From positions 1-50,049 of the forward strand of contig CBHWET010000005.1 of the NCBI GenBank assembly GCA_966112985.1: a stretch of 50,049 nt of DNA, written 5' to 3'. The notes under the pieces were generated by a model. That model made no database searches. It saw only the letters and a list, made by a program, of their open reading frames with translations, and was not told the origin of the DNA. Of the stretch, positions 1 through 9,067 are shown one piece after another. The first letter of the stretch is position 1. The number at the start of each line of letters is the position of its first letter. The DNA is from CBHWET01 sp966112985 (GTDB taxonomy: Bacteria; Verrucomicrobiota; Verrucomicrobiia; Limisphaerales; JACDHS01). The position numbers and the translations under genes are program-made.

Positions 1-1
1 C

Positions 2-877
2 GGAACACCGTTTGATAAAGACATCCGGGCGTTGCACAAAAAGTATTACGACGAATTAAAGGAAGCGAAGTTGCCCTTTGTTACCGTTTTGGTCGCTCAC
101 AAGGGAAAGTTTATCGATTTCGCGGTGAATTCGGCACTTGGCCCGATTCGCGTGCCAGCACTGCCGAAACCACCAGCGGTAACAAATCAGGTAGCTAAGG
201 CCCAAGCGGTAGCGACAAACCAACCCGTCCGACGGCCTGAACCATTGATACTCCGCGGGCCGCTACCGAAAAAGACGAACACCACACAAATCGTCACCAA
301 TGCGCCTGAAACGGTTGTAACGCGACCGGCCTTACAGCCCGATGCGACCAGCAACGTTGTTGCAAGTCCAGCTCCAGCAATATCCCAAACTTTGGGGACG
401 ACGAACCAATCACCGGTTGCCGCAACACCGGAGCCGACGAATGGCACCCCGACGGCAGCGGCAACAATTATCCAACAGACCAACGCCCCACTCGTGACTC
501 AGTCGACAACAACCATAATAACGAACAAGGAGGTCATAACGACGAATGCGAAAGAAGCAGTCGCGACGTCAGCACTTCCAGTCAATCCCATCGCCGTTAA
601 AGAACAGACATCGAATGTGGCGAGCTTTCAGGTTCAGCAAACGAATCTTCAAAAGCCAGAGCCAGTAGCGTCCAACCCTCCTGCAATCGAACAAACCCAA
701 CCTGCACAAACGGCAGTCGTAACAGCCCCGGAATCCTCAGCGACATTGCGGAATGTCCTGATCGCGATCGGAGTGATTTTAACCCTGATCCTGATCGTGC
801 TTGTCATGATGTTGCGAAAAAGCAAAGCGGGATCGAGCCTGATCACTCAGTCCTTGAACAAACCAGACGATCGGTAG
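2..877 (+). CDS. Pro/Thr/Ala-rich protein with C-terminal membrane anchor (5' end outside window)
   Basis: The reading frame is open to the left window edge, so the true start is missing; the TTG at 32 is only the first in-window start-like codon. The visible N-terminal part (about 55 residues) looks folded and ends in a 'LGPIRVPALP' stretch. It resembles the tail of a von Willebrand-A-type or similar extracytoplasmic domain, but I cannot assign it firmly. It is followed by about 180 residues of low-complexity Pro/Thr/Ala/Val/Asn sequence with many T-N dipeptides, then one hydrophobic segment (NVLIAIGVILTLILIVLVMM) and a short basic cytoplasmic tail. The layout suggests a single-pass envelope protein with a long flexible linker. 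It converges on galE with a 12 bp gap. Confidence 0.6.
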   Translation, partial: GTPFDKDIRALHKKYYDELKEAKLPFVTVLVAHKGKFIDFAVNSALGPIRVPALPKPPAVTNQVAKAQAVATNQPVRRPEPLILRGPLPKKTNTTQIVTNAPETVVTRPALQPDATSNVVASPAPAISQTLGTTNQSPVAATPEPTNGTPTAAATIIQQTNAPLVTQSTTTIITNKEVITTNAKEAVATSALPVNPIAVKEQTSNVASFQVQQTNLQKPEPVASNPPAIEQTQPAQTAVVTAPESSATLRNVLIAIGVILTLILIVLVMMLRKSKAGSSLITQSLNKPDDR

Positions 878-889
878 ACAGGCGTCGAG

Positions 890-1861
890 TTAATCAGGAT
901 ATCCGTTAGGATGTTTCACGTGCCAGTCCCATGCGGTCTGCACAATGTCCTGTAGTTTTGAGAATTTTGGTTTCCAACCTAATTGAGACTTTGCCTTGTC
1001 CGCACCTGCAACGAGTTTCGGTGGATCCCCTGCCCGCCGTGGCTTTTCGATCGCGGGAATTTTCTTTCCTGAGACTGTTTCACACATCTTGATCACTTGA
1101 CGCACGGAATAGCCGTCGCCATTCCCAAGATTGTAAAAGCCAGTTTTTCCGGGCTGCAATGCGAGAAGATGCGCCTGTGCCAAATCAATGATGTGAATGT
1201 AATCCCGAATCGCCGTGCCATCCGGAGTGGGATAATCAGTTCCGTAGATTTCGCACTGAGTAGCCTGTCCAAGGGCTACTTTGAACACATTCGGAATCAG
1301 ATGCGTCTCGATGCGGTGGTGTTCGCCGAACTTTTCACTGGCTCCAGCAGCGTTGAAATAACGGAATGCGACGAACTCAAAGCCGTAAAGCTGTTGATAC
1401 CAGGTGAGTATCTTTTCAAACATTAGCTTCGATTCGCCATAGGGATTAATCGGCCGTTGCGGCAAATCTTCTGTCATCGGAATAGTATCGGGAGGTCCAT
1501 AAGTAGCGCACGTTGAACTAAAAACGAACTTCTTCACTCCATTCTCCCGCGCCGCATCGAGGAGATTCAATCCGCTGCAAACGTTGTTCCGAAAGTATTT
1601 GGAAGGATTCGTCATCGACTCTCCAACCAACGCGCTCGCGGCGAAGTGCACGACTGCTTCGGCCTTTGCACCTTGAATCGCTTTATTGATTTGGTCCCTC
1701 TCACAGAAATCTCCCTGAATGAATTGCGCTCTCGTATCCACGGCAGCGCGATGACCTTCGGTAAGATTATCGAAAACCGTCACTTTGTGGCCCGCGTTTA
1801 ACGCCTCTTCGACAAAAATCGATCCGATATAACCCGCGCCACCCGTAACAAAAAGATTCAT
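890..1861 (-). CDS. galE: UDP-glucose 4-epimerase
   Basis: Interconverts UDP-glucose and UDP-galactose in the cytoplasm, supplying galactose for surface polysaccharides. The 323-residue protein has the usual length of the extended short-chain dehydrogenase family. It has the NAD-binding glycine motif GGAGYIG at residues 7-13, the acidic end of beta-2 (FDNL, near 30), the catalytic SST at 115-117, and Y141-x3-K145 (YGESK). The HYR-type substrate region is present as FRYFNAAGA. The start is the ATG giving MNLFVTGGAGYIG, right at the Rossmann beta-1 strand as expected. No operon partner is evident: the next minus-strand gene ends about 150 bp upstream. Confidence 0.95.
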   Translation of the reverse strand: MNLFVTGGAGYIGSIFVEEALNAGHKVTVFDNLTEGHRAAVDTRAQFIQGDFCERDQINKAIQGAKAEAVVHFAASALVGESMTNPSKYFRNNVCSGLNLLDAARENGVKKFVFSSTCATYGPPDTIPMTEDLPQRPINPYGESKLMFEKILTWYQQLYGFEFVAFRYFNAAGASEKFGEHHRIETHLIPNVFKVALGQATQCEIYGTDYPTPDGTAIRDYIHIIDLAQAHLLALQPGKTGFYNLGNGDGYSVRQVIKMCETVSGKKIPAIEKPRRAGDPPKLVAGADKAKSQLGWKPKFSKLQDIVQTAWDWHVKHPNGYPD

Positions 1862-2008
1862 AGCGGGAAACTAAAGTTGCAAAAACGGTTCGACAATCTG
1901 AAACCGGAGAAAATTTGTTTGAGGGAAAAACTGAACACCGTTACCGGCCGACGTTCGCGGAAGCCTGTAACAATGAAGAGGTAAATCGACCCACCATGTT
2001 AGAATCCT

Positions 2009-3004
2009 TTACTTCGCAAGCAACTCTGCCGCCTCTTTCCTTTTGCCTTCGGCGGTTAGAATAGATGCAAGCAACTGAACTGTATTAACAAACTCAGGAT
2101 CGGTCTTCACCCTTCTCGTCTTTTGAATCTTCAACGCGTCGCGGGCTGCCTTTTCCGCTTCTCTCCATTTGCCCTGCTGCTGGTACACGGCGGCCAAATC
2201 GGTTTGAGTAGCGGCCACAGCAAAAGTCATCGGCCCGCGGAATTTCTGGTTCAAATGTAACGCGCGCGTCAACATCGACTCAGCTTCCGTCCATCTTTGT
2301 TGGTGGTGATAAACAAGCCCAAGATCGTCCAAAATATCGATGACCTGAAACCCATTGGGAAAAGTTTGTCTTCGCGAGTAGCCGAAGATGTCGGAGGACA
2401 TTACTCTATAATCGATAGAAGTTTCCGATTTATCCAGGATCGCGAACGCCTTCGTATAAGCAATTTCTGCTTCCGCATAATTCTTTTGCAATAAATACAT
2501 TCGTCCACGCGCTTCCAAAAGAACACCGACCAAAGCGTGTGACGCTCCGTATCTCTTTTCAATAATCGGAAATGTTTTTTCGTACAGCTCCTCAGCCTCC
2601 CGGGTGTGACCGGTATGAGTTTGTCTTTCGATGAGGTTTACCGAAGGAACAGCGGCCTCGATACTTTCAGCACCAAAAACTCCGCGCTGCACATCGACGA
2701 GGCGGCTTAAATACGCTTCGGCTTCTGGATAACGTTGCAGGCGCGTGTAAAACTTTGCCAACTCTTCCAATGTCTGACCGTAGTGGACATCGTTCGTTCC
2801 GAGCTTATCCGCCAGCCTGAAAGATTCGATAAATGCGGCTTCCGAAGCATCGATATTGCCGACCATGAATTCGCTGTGCGCCTTTTTGTACGAAATTTCC
2901 CAAAGCTTCACCGTGTCTTCTGCGTTAGCACGGACGGCAACATACGTGATGGTGAAGAATAAAACCACATGGAGACATAAAACCTTTACTTGGTTGGGAT
3001 TCAT
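2009..3004 (-). CDS. Secreted tetratricopeptide-repeat protein
   Basis: A 331-residue protein with an N-terminal signal peptide (hydrophobic VLCLHVVLFFTITYVAV, cleavage probably after VRANA) followed by five to six degenerate 42-residue TPR units of the kinesin-light-chain type (for example 'EAEAYLSRLVDVQRGVFGAES' spacing with paired A/E/Y positions). TPR arrays mediate protein-protein contacts; no catalytic domain is visible. It lies 16 bp downstream of the DUF4214 protein and in the same direction as the sulfatase, so the three may be co-transcribed and act in the periplasm. The specific role is unknown. Confidence 0.8.
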   Translation of the reverse strand: MNPNQVKVLCLHVVLFFTITYVAVRANAEDTVKLWEISYKKAHSEFMVGNIDASEAAFIESFRLADKLGTNDVHYGQTLEELAKFYTRLQRYPEAEAYLSRLVDVQRGVFGAESIEAAVPSVNLIERQTHTGHTREAEELYEKTFPIIEKRYGASHALVGVLLEARGRMYLLQKNYAEAEIAYTKAFAILDKSETSIDYRVMSSDIFGYSRRQTFPNGFQVIDILDDLGLVYHHQQRWTEAESMLTRALHLNQKFRGPMTFAVAATQTDLAAVYQQQGKWREAEKAARDALKIQKTRRVKTDPEFVNTVQLLASILTAEGKRKEAAELLAK

Positions 3005-3020
3005 GAATTTCCTGTGACCG

Positions 3021-4175
3021 CTAATATCGCCCCATTATAGCTAGTTGGTCATAAGCGCTGTCGTTCTTCAGACCCAAGTATGACTCTGGCAGGTAGAATG
3101 AAAAGCCTCGCGTAGATCTGGTTTTTAAATCGGTAGCGTAGTCCTGAAGAGTAACGGTGCGATTCTCTCCTTCACCGGTATATGTGGCGATCGTCGGATG
3201 GACGCGTCCGATAGGCCAACCAGTGTCGTTTACGTAAAAGTCGACGCACTTGCTTGGTTGATACACCGCGTAGGAATTCCAATACGCCTGTGGCATTGCA
3301 TCCCATCCAGCCTCAATCCACGGACGCATGTCCAATGCTACCCGTCCCATACTGGAAAGAGCGCGAGGCATTTTCGCGAGGCCCGCGGCCTTCGCCGCAC
3401 TTTCGAAAGCATCCACGTAGACTTTGTTGAGTAGCGGAGCGGGGTCCTTCGGGTTGTAGCCCTGGTAACCATCTTCGCAGTCGGCAATGTAAAACTCGCC
3501 CTTGCATTGGACGGTCAGCCTCACGCCGAGTGCGGCATCGGTCTCAACCAAGCGTGCCGATTCTGCCATCACGGCCTCGTCGTTGTGTTTAGTCACTCCA
3601 CGAGGACATCCCCAAAAGCCGACTTTAAATCCGGCTTCGCGCCACCGATCCGCCCATCCGCGTTCAATGGCTGACACGTTGTCGGTGCGGATGTTCCCGG
3701 TATTGTCAATTTGCAGCGCAACCCAAACAACGGCGCCTCTTTTCAGCAAGGGAGCATAACGATCGGGCGGAAGTGCATTTGCATCATTGACCAACACACC
3801 GGTTTTATCGAACAGAATATTCCCCGGAATGCGACCCGTGTCGTTTTTCGCGACTACGACCGCTGCCGCCGAGTGTTTTCCTAAATATTCCGGACATTTG
3901 AGGAACGCCTCTACAGCTTTCTCGCGAGCCTCTGCGTCATCGGAATGTTTCTTTAGCGTGTCTAACCAACCTTTGTAGCCGGGCTCGTCAGGATCCCTCT
4001 GAAGAATCTCGCGATACAGATCTGTGATAAATTCAGCGTCGGTCCGATGTTTTGCTTTGTAGGTGGACGAATTGAAAAACGCCCGAATCTTTTCCGGCGA
4101 TTGGCTCAATGAGTCGCGTCCGCAGATCATTGCGGCCGACGCCAACAACACGAGCAACATCAGCGAACGATGCAC
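3021..4175 (-). CDS. Secreted DUF4214-type protein with TIM-barrel-like domain
   Basis: I chose the GTG at 4175 because it gives a short basic N-terminus and a signal peptide (MHRSLMLLVLLASAAMICG) and avoids overlap with the upstream sulfatase; an ATG five codons later (4160) is also possible. Residues of about 30-100 form a DUF4214-like helical module (FITDLYREILQRDPDEPGY ending in FLKCPEYLG). The remaining 270 residues contain alternating hydrophobic strands and W/G-rich loops (VGFWGCPRGV, DAMPQAYWNSY, STRGFSFYLPESY) suggestive of a glycoside-hydrolase-like barrel, but I cannot name a family or catalytic residues. It lies 17 bp downstream of the sulfatase and 16 bp upstream of the TPR gene, so a polysaccharide-related periplasmic role is plausible, not shown. 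Confidence 0.65.
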   Translation of the reverse strand: MHRSLMLLVLLASAAMICGRDSLSQSPEKIRAFFNSSTYKAKHRTDAEFITDLYREILQRDPDEPGYKGWLDTLKKHSDDAEAREKAVEAFLKCPEYLGKHSAAAVVVAKNDTGRIPGNILFDKTGVLVNDANALPPDRYAPLLKRGAVVWVALQIDNTGNIRTDNVSAIERGWADRWREAGFKVGFWGCPRGVTKHNDEAVMAESARLVETDAALGVRLTVQCKGEFYIADCEDGYQGYNPKDPAPLLNKVYVDAFESAAKAAGLAKMPRALSSMGRVALDMRPWIEAGWDAMPQAYWNSYAVYQPSKCVDFYVNDTGWPIGRVHPTIATYTGEGENRTVTLQDYATDLKTRSTRGFSFYLPESYLGLKNDSAYDQLAIMGRY

Positions 4176-4192
4176 TGTCTCATTCAAGTCGA

Positions 4193-5572
4193 TCAATCGT
4201 TCCCCAGCGAGCGTTTTCCTCTCTTCTGAGGTGCGTTGGAAACAGGGAGCCATTTGGAAAGATCCTTCTTGATTGGAGCTGATTCGGCTTTGCTAGCGAG
4301 GTTTGTCCACTCGTAAGGATCATGAACGTGATCGTAAAGCTCCTCATCCCCATTCGCATAATGGATATAACGCCATTGTTCGGTGCGAACCGAGTGATTT
4401 TGAAAGCCGAACGTGCAAAGACCGGGCGTCGTCCACTTTGCTTTGGGATCCGCGAGAAGACTCTTGATATTTTCACCCTGTACGTGCGGTGGAACGGAAA
4501 TGCCTGCCAGATCGCAAAGCGTTGGAAAGATACTCATGAAGTCGACCGGGCGATCGCAAATTGTCCCCGCTTTCGTCACTCCCGGAACTTTCCAGATCAA
4601 CGGAGCCCGCACTGCTTCCTCCCACAAAGCAAACTTTCGCCAGTGTTCCTTTTCACCGAGATGCCAGCCGTGGTCGCCCCAGAACACAATGATGGTATTG
4701 TCTCGATACGCGCTCTTCTCCAATGCGTCGAGCAATCGGCCGACATTCATATCGGTATAAGCAATCGCCGCGAGGTACGATTGAATCGCTGCTTTCCACC
4801 GGTTTTCTTTCAATATTTCTTTATGTTCCGCTGTGTGCGCCATCTTTACCCCGGCGGCTGGAACATCGTTCAAATCTCCGGCGATGTGCGGCGGAAGTTG
4901 GATTTTATCGAGCGGGAATAAATCGTAATACTTCCGCGGCACGACCCATGGCAGATGCGGTTTGTGTAACCCGCAGGCAACAAAGAATGGTTTATCGTGT
5001 TTCTTGCCTAATTGTTCGATGCAATAATCGGTGATTTGCCAGTCGGCGAGGTCCTGGTCTTTTAGATCGTGTTCGAGAGGTTTGTGAAAACCTTCCAACT
5101 TAGTGATCCCTTTGGGGCCGTGTTCGTCTTCATCCGTCCCGTTCTTGCCGGAGTAATCGCTCCATTCACCCGGGTAAAAGGTATTGCCGTGATAAATTTT
5201 TCCAGCGCCGGCAACATAATATCCGGCCTGTTTGAAGGCGAAACTCAAACCACGCCCCTCAGGAATAAATTTTTTCCAATTGTCATTGTTCTCGTAGCAA
5301 CCGCTCGTGCTCGGGCGAAGACCACTCATCAGTGCGGCGCGGGAAGGATTGCACAGCGGCGCGGCGCAGCTTGCAGCAGTGAAGGACACTCCCATTTTTG
5401 ACAGACGATCGATATTCGGCGTCTTCGTCTGCGGATTTCGGCCGGTGTAGCCGACCCAATGATTCAGGTCGTCAACGGCGATAAAAAGAACGTTCGGTTT
5501 CGCTTTGGAGTCAGCAGCGAGGGACGTAAATGCGATCAATGCAATCGCAAGGGTCGAGAATAGGTGCTTCAC
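4193..5572 (-). CDS. Secreted sulfatase (iduronate-2-sulfatase-like)
   Basis: A 459-residue type I sulfatase hydrolysing sulfate esters, probably on sulfated polysaccharides. A signal peptide (residues 1-20, ending LAA) sends it to the periplasm or outside. Metal ligands are D34-D35 in FIAVDDLNHW. The catalytic signature is C74-N-P-S-R, in which the cysteine is converted to formylglycine by a maturation enzyme (FGE or anSME), which is not in this window. The later metal motif GDHGWHLGEKEHW is intact. Secreted sulfatases are abundant in Verrucomicrobiota and Planctomycetota, which fits the proposed host. Downstream genes in the same direction (DUF4214-type and TPR proteins) are tightly spaced. 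Confidence 0.92.
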   Translation of the reverse strand: MKHLFSTLAIALIAFTSLAADSKAKPNVLFIAVDDLNHWVGYTGRNPQTKTPNIDRLSKMGVSFTAASCAAPLCNPSRAALMSGLRPSTSGCYENNDNWKKFIPEGRGLSFAFKQAGYYVAGAGKIYHGNTFYPGEWSDYSGKNGTDEDEHGPKGITKLEGFHKPLEHDLKDQDLADWQITDYCIEQLGKKHDKPFFVACGLHKPHLPWVVPRKYYDLFPLDKIQLPPHIAGDLNDVPAAGVKMAHTAEHKEILKENRWKAAIQSYLAAIAYTDMNVGRLLDALEKSAYRDNTIIVFWGDHGWHLGEKEHWRKFALWEEAVRAPLIWKVPGVTKAGTICDRPVDFMSIFPTLCDLAGISVPPHVQGENIKSLLADPKAKWTTPGLCTFGFQNHSVRTEQWRYIHYANGDEELYDHVHDPYEWTNLASKAESAPIKKDLSKWLPVSNAPQKRGKRSLGND

Positions 5573-5653
5573 GAATCGCCAGACGCGTTCACGCGAGCCG
5601 GAGTTTCAAATTTCAAATCGGAAGTTTAAACCTGAAATCTTAAACCCGACCGG

Positions 5654-6739
5654 TTACAACCCGATTACTTTCATCACGGCGTCTTTCTTCGCCTCAACAA
5701 TAATCGGTTCGAAGCCAGCCGTTTTGATGGCGTTATCGGGATCTTTCAGTCCGTGGCCTGTCATTGTTGCGGTGATGACGCTGCCGGTCGGAATCTTCTT
5801 CGCCTTCACGCAATTGATCAAACCGGCGAGACATGCTGCTGACGCGGGTTCAACAAACACTCCATCCGTGCGAGCGATGAGTTTGTAAGCAGCGAGAATT
5901 TCTTCATCGGTCACTTTGTCGATGAAACCGTTCGATTCCTTGAGAGCGCATTTCGCCTGGTCCCAACTTGCCGGGTTACCAATGCGAATTGCCGTTGCCA
6001 CGGTGTGTGGATTTTCAACAGGCGCACCATCAACGATTGGAGCCGAACCCGCCGCCTGGAAGCCAAACATCTTGGGCAAGCGATCCGACTTTTTCGCTGC
6101 GTGATATTCTTTGTAACCTCGCCAGTAAGCCGTGATGTTGCCTGCATTACCGACGGGGAGGAAATGAAAGTCCGGAGCGCGACCGAGTTGATCGCAAATT
6201 TCGAACGAGGCCGTTTTCTGCCCTTCAATTCGAACGGGATTAATACTGTTAACGACTTCTACTTTGCCGGTTTCGCCCAACTCACGCACGATGCGCAAAG
6301 CTTCATCAAAATTCCCTTCAACAGCGATCGTCGTCGCACCGTACATCAATGCCTGCGCTAATTTCCCAAGCGCAATCTTTCCGTTCGGCAGGAGCACGAC
6401 GCATTTCATGTTCGCGCGAGCCGCATAAGCAGCTGCCGCCGCCGACGTATTTCCGGTGCTGGCGCAAATCACGATCTGCGCGCCGCGTTCCTTCGCCTTG
6501 GAAACGGCCATCGTCATGCCGCGGTCTTTGAACGAGCACGTCGGATTCAATCCTTCATACTTCAGCCACAATTCAAATTCGCCACCAATGGCTTTAACGA
6601 AATTGTCCACGCGCACGAGCGGCGTATTGCCTTCATTCAGCGAAACGATCGGCGTCGCATCGGTGACTGGCAGATAACTTTTGTAAGCGTGGATAACGCC
6701 GCGCCAACGATTGCCGGAAGAGGGTTGGATCGAATTCAT
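5654..6739 (-). CDS. thrC: Threonine synthase
   Basis: PLP-dependent enzyme converting O-phospho-L-homoserine to threonine, the last step of threonine synthesis. The 361-residue length fits the shorter class of threonine synthases. The PLP lysine is K71 in CSFKDRGMT, the Ser/Asn-binding segment is CASTGNTSAAAAAYAARA, and the phosphate-binding loop is LPVGNAGN. The EGNTPL motif lies at 36-41. It follows hom by 24 bp on the same strand, so hom-thrC is a probable operon; no homoserine kinase gene is nearby. Confidence 0.95.
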   Translation of the reverse strand: MNSIQPSSGNRWRGVIHAYKSYLPVTDATPIVSLNEGNTPLVRVDNFVKAIGGEFELWLKYEGLNPTCSFKDRGMTMAVSKAKERGAQIVICASTGNTSAAAAAYAARANMKCVVLLPNGKIALGKLAQALMYGATTIAVEGNFDEALRIVRELGETGKVEVVNSINPVRIEGQKTASFEICDQLGRAPDFHFLPVGNAGNITAYWRGYKEYHAAKKSDRLPKMFGFQAAGSAPIVDGAPVENPHTVATAIRIGNPASWDQAKCALKESNGFIDKVTDEEILAAYKLIARTDGVFVEPASAACLAGLINCVKAKKIPTGSVITATMTGHGLKDPDNAIKTAGFEPIIVEAKKDAVMKVIGL

Positions 6740-6763
6740 GTCAGTTGTAATTGCGCGAAACGA

Positions 6764-8104
6764 CTAAAAGTTTTCTACACGGAACATCACCGGCGGCGCT
6801 TTGACCACAGGTAATTTGGAAATTTTTGTGAGCGCCTTCTTCATCGCGCTGTATGGCGCCTCATGCATCATGAGAATCAGCGGCACACTATCGCCTTCGT
6901 GACCTTCGGGCTGAATCACGGATGAAATGCCAATCTTTGACTCCGCGAGAATCGCAGCCACTTTTGCCAGTGTCCCGGGGCGGTCGACGACGCTCAAACG
7001 GAGGTAATAACGCGAAACGATTTCGTCGACCGGCAACACCGCGCCATTCTTTTCAAACGCAACAAACGGCGGAACGCGTTGCTTCGAACCGTATTTCAAA
7101 TCCAAAGCGGCATCTGCAACATCGCTCAACACTGCACTGGCCGTCGCATCCTTCCCTGCCCCACGCCCGTAAAATAAAGTATCACCCACCGCATCGCCGC
7201 GCACGAAGACGGCATTAAAAACCTGGTTCACGCTGGCAAGCACATGGGTATTGGGGACAAGCGTCGGAGAAACCGAAACCTGAATCGATTTTCCCGTTTC
7301 ACCCTTGGCCTTGCCTTTCGCGGCCTTCGACCGATTTTCGATCAACTTAACGATACCGAGCAACTTGATTGTATAACCAAGCTTGTTTGCAAATTCGATG
7401 TCCGTCTTTGTAATCGGACGAATGCCTTCCACGTGAATCTGTTTCGGTTTCACCCAGAAGCCATGTGCGAGCGAAGCAAGAATTCCGATCTTATGCGCCG
7501 CATCGTAGCCATCGACATCAAACGTCGGATCCGCTTCGGCGTAACCGAGTCGTTGCGCATCCTTCAGTGTTGGCTCCAGATCGGAACCTTCCAACTTCAT
7601 CCGCGTGAGGATGTAATTGCATGTGCCGTTGACGATCCCGTACATGTGCGTGATTCGGTTCCCTGCGAAACCCTCACGCAATACTTTAATAATCGGAATG
7701 CCGCCGGCGACACTGGCTTCGTAGTAAATGTTAGTGCCGTATTGTTCAGCGACAGCGAACAGTTCTTCACCGTGAGCGGATAAAAGCGCTTTGTTAGCTG
7801 TGATGACGGGCTTACCGAGTTTCAATGCGGAAAGAACAATCGTCTTCGCGAGGTCAGTTCCACCGATCAATTCAATAATCAGATTGATCGCGGGATTGTT
7901 AACGACACTCTTCCAATCGGTGGTTAGCAACGACTTCGGAATATCGTAAGGCCGTTTGGCGTCCAGGGAACGGACGGCGATTTTCGGCAGGGAAAGCTTT
8001 AGACCGAGACGCGATTCCATGAGCGCGCCGTTGTTTTGGAGATGATGGAACACGCCGCTACCGACTGTGCCGCCACCAATCATGCCGATATTTATCTGGT
8101 GCAT
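6764..8104 (-). CDS. hom: Homoserine dehydrogenase
   Basis: NAD(P)-dependent reduction of aspartate semialdehyde to homoserine, the branch point to threonine and methionine. The nucleotide-binding GGGTVG is at residues 10-15, the catalytic domain holds the family segment GIVNGTCNYIL, and a C-terminal ACT domain from about residue 363 (RLSVVDRPGTLAKVAAIL) indicates allosteric feedback, typically by threonine. The 446-residue length is normal. The start sits at the predicted beta-1 strand (MHQINIGMIG). It is divergently arranged with the small gene at 8225, leaving about 120 bp for two promoters. Confidence 0.95.
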   Translation of the reverse strand: MHQINIGMIGGGTVGSGVFHHLQNNGALMESRLGLKLSLPKIAVRSLDAKRPYDIPKSLLTTDWKSVVNNPAINLIIELIGGTDLAKTIVLSALKLGKPVITANKALLSAHGEELFAVAEQYGTNIYYEASVAGGIPIIKVLREGFAGNRITHMYGIVNGTCNYILTRMKLEGSDLEPTLKDAQRLGYAEADPTFDVDGYDAAHKIGILASLAHGFWVKPKQIHVEGIRPITKTDIEFANKLGYTIKLLGIVKLIENRSKAAKGKAKGETGKSIQVSVSPTLVPNTHVLASVNQVFNAVFVRGDAVGDTLFYGRGAGKDATASAVLSDVADAALDLKYGSKQRVPPFVAFEKNGAVLPVDEIVSRYYLRLSVVDRPGTLAKVAAILAESKIGISSVIQPEGHEGDSVPLILMMHEAPYSAMKKALTKISKLPVVKAPPVMFRVENF

Positions 8105-8224
8105 GGGGCGCAGAGTTTGCCGAGAATCACCGCGCCGGACAATATTTTTGTGAATAAGTGCCCGTCTTTTCCGGCCCGTAGCAACGGTTTGACAGGTGAA
8201 AGCCGTTTAGGCAATTTTTACGTA

Positions 8225-8476
8225 ATGAAAGAACCTGCAAAGAAGCATGAATTGCGTGCTTTGATCCGCGATTCCAGTCATAAGCCGGTTCGTATCTGCA
8301 TGGATGATGGACGCAGTTACACCATTTCCCATCCTGACTTCGGAATGGTGGCCGACGACGCGGTCGTGATCGGCAGCGGTCCGGGTCATAATCTTGGTGG
8401 TTTGAGCTTCGTCATTTGTTACTTCGACCACATCTCCCGGGTGGAATTGCTCAAGGGTAAAACGAAAGCTGCCTGA
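8225..8476 (+). CDS. Small conserved-looking hypothetical protein (83 aa)
   Basis: Start ATG at 8225 (MKEPAKKHELRALI) was chosen over a longer frame that would run back into hom. The protein is a compact, mostly beta-strand sequence with 'KPVRICMDDGRSYTISHPDF', which reads like a small barrel or regulator of the kind found in Verrucomicrobiota and Planctomycetota, but I cannot assign a domain. A TTGACA box lies at 8189-8194 with a weak AT-rich -10 (CAATTT) 17 bp later, which would put the transcript start almost at the ATG. There is no ribosome-binding site in front. Confidence 0.6.
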   Translation: MKEPAKKHELRALIRDSSHKPVRICMDDGRSYTISHPDFGMVADDAVVIGSGPGHNLGGLSFVICYFDHISRVELLKGKTKAA

Positions 8477-8634
8477 TCCCTTTCGATCAGATCGGTTTTC
8501 ACCCTTTTCGCCACTGTCCCGAAACACCAAATCGCCAACCAGGCTATCGCCGTCTATTCTCGAACCCGCAGCGGGTTAAAATTCCCGAATCGCCCCTTTG
8601 CGCCTTCATTGTTCATTCCTTCTGTAAAAAAGTG

Positions 8635-8963
8635 CCCGAAACCGAAATGGAATCGCTAACTAAAAATTTTTAGTGCCCAAAAACGAAATGGGGACGCTGA
8701 CTAAAAATCTTTAGTCGTCGATTCCGAGATGGGAATGCTGACTAAAAATTTTTAGTCAGCGATTATGGAATGGGAACGCCAGTAAATAATTTTTAGTCGC
8801 CGATTCTGAAATGGAACTGCCAACTATAAATTTTTAGCTGCCGATTCCGGAATGGAAACGCCGGCAATAAATTTTTAGTCGGCGAAAACGAAGTGGTTTG
8901 CGGTAACTAAAAATTTGTGTACGCCAAAAACGGAATGGTTTTGCCCAACTAAAAATTTTTAGT
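8635..8963 (+). repeat. Tandem array of eight 41-42 bp units with ACTAAAAATTTTTAGT palindromes
   Basis: Each unit holds a 16 bp palindrome, ACTAAAAATTTTTAGT in its perfect form, plus a roughly 25 bp GC-richer spacer of the type CGATTCCGAAATGGGAACGC. Palindromes start at 8659, 8700, 8741, 8782, 8823, 8864, 8906 and 8948, so the spacing is 41 bp five times and then 42 bp twice. Copies 1, 3 and 8 are perfect; the others have one to four changes. The array fills most of the 8477-9067 interval between two convergent genes (8225-8476 plus, 9068-9952 minus). The rest of that interval (8477-8634) holds only a short hairpin, AACCCGCAGCGGGTT at 8563-8577. Confidence 0.93.
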
Positions 8964-9067
8964 TGGTTGCACCGCCCTGTAAATCAGGAACCTAGAACAA
9001 ATGGCTATTTTTGACCACCTGAACAGGCACCTTTTGCACCCCGCCAGGCTCAAAAGCGATGGAACGA

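Noticed and set aside
4322..4921. Long plus-strand frame inside the sulfatase gene
   Set aside because: Antisense shadow of a well-supported gene; the same applies to frames inside hom (7244-7783), aspS (12561-13085) and glnE (20749-21186).
8635..8963. CRISPR array
   Set aside because: The period and the palindromes look CRISPR-like, but the repeats are only 16 bp, the intervals resemble each other instead of being unique, and no cas genes are near. The same holds for 13388-13771.
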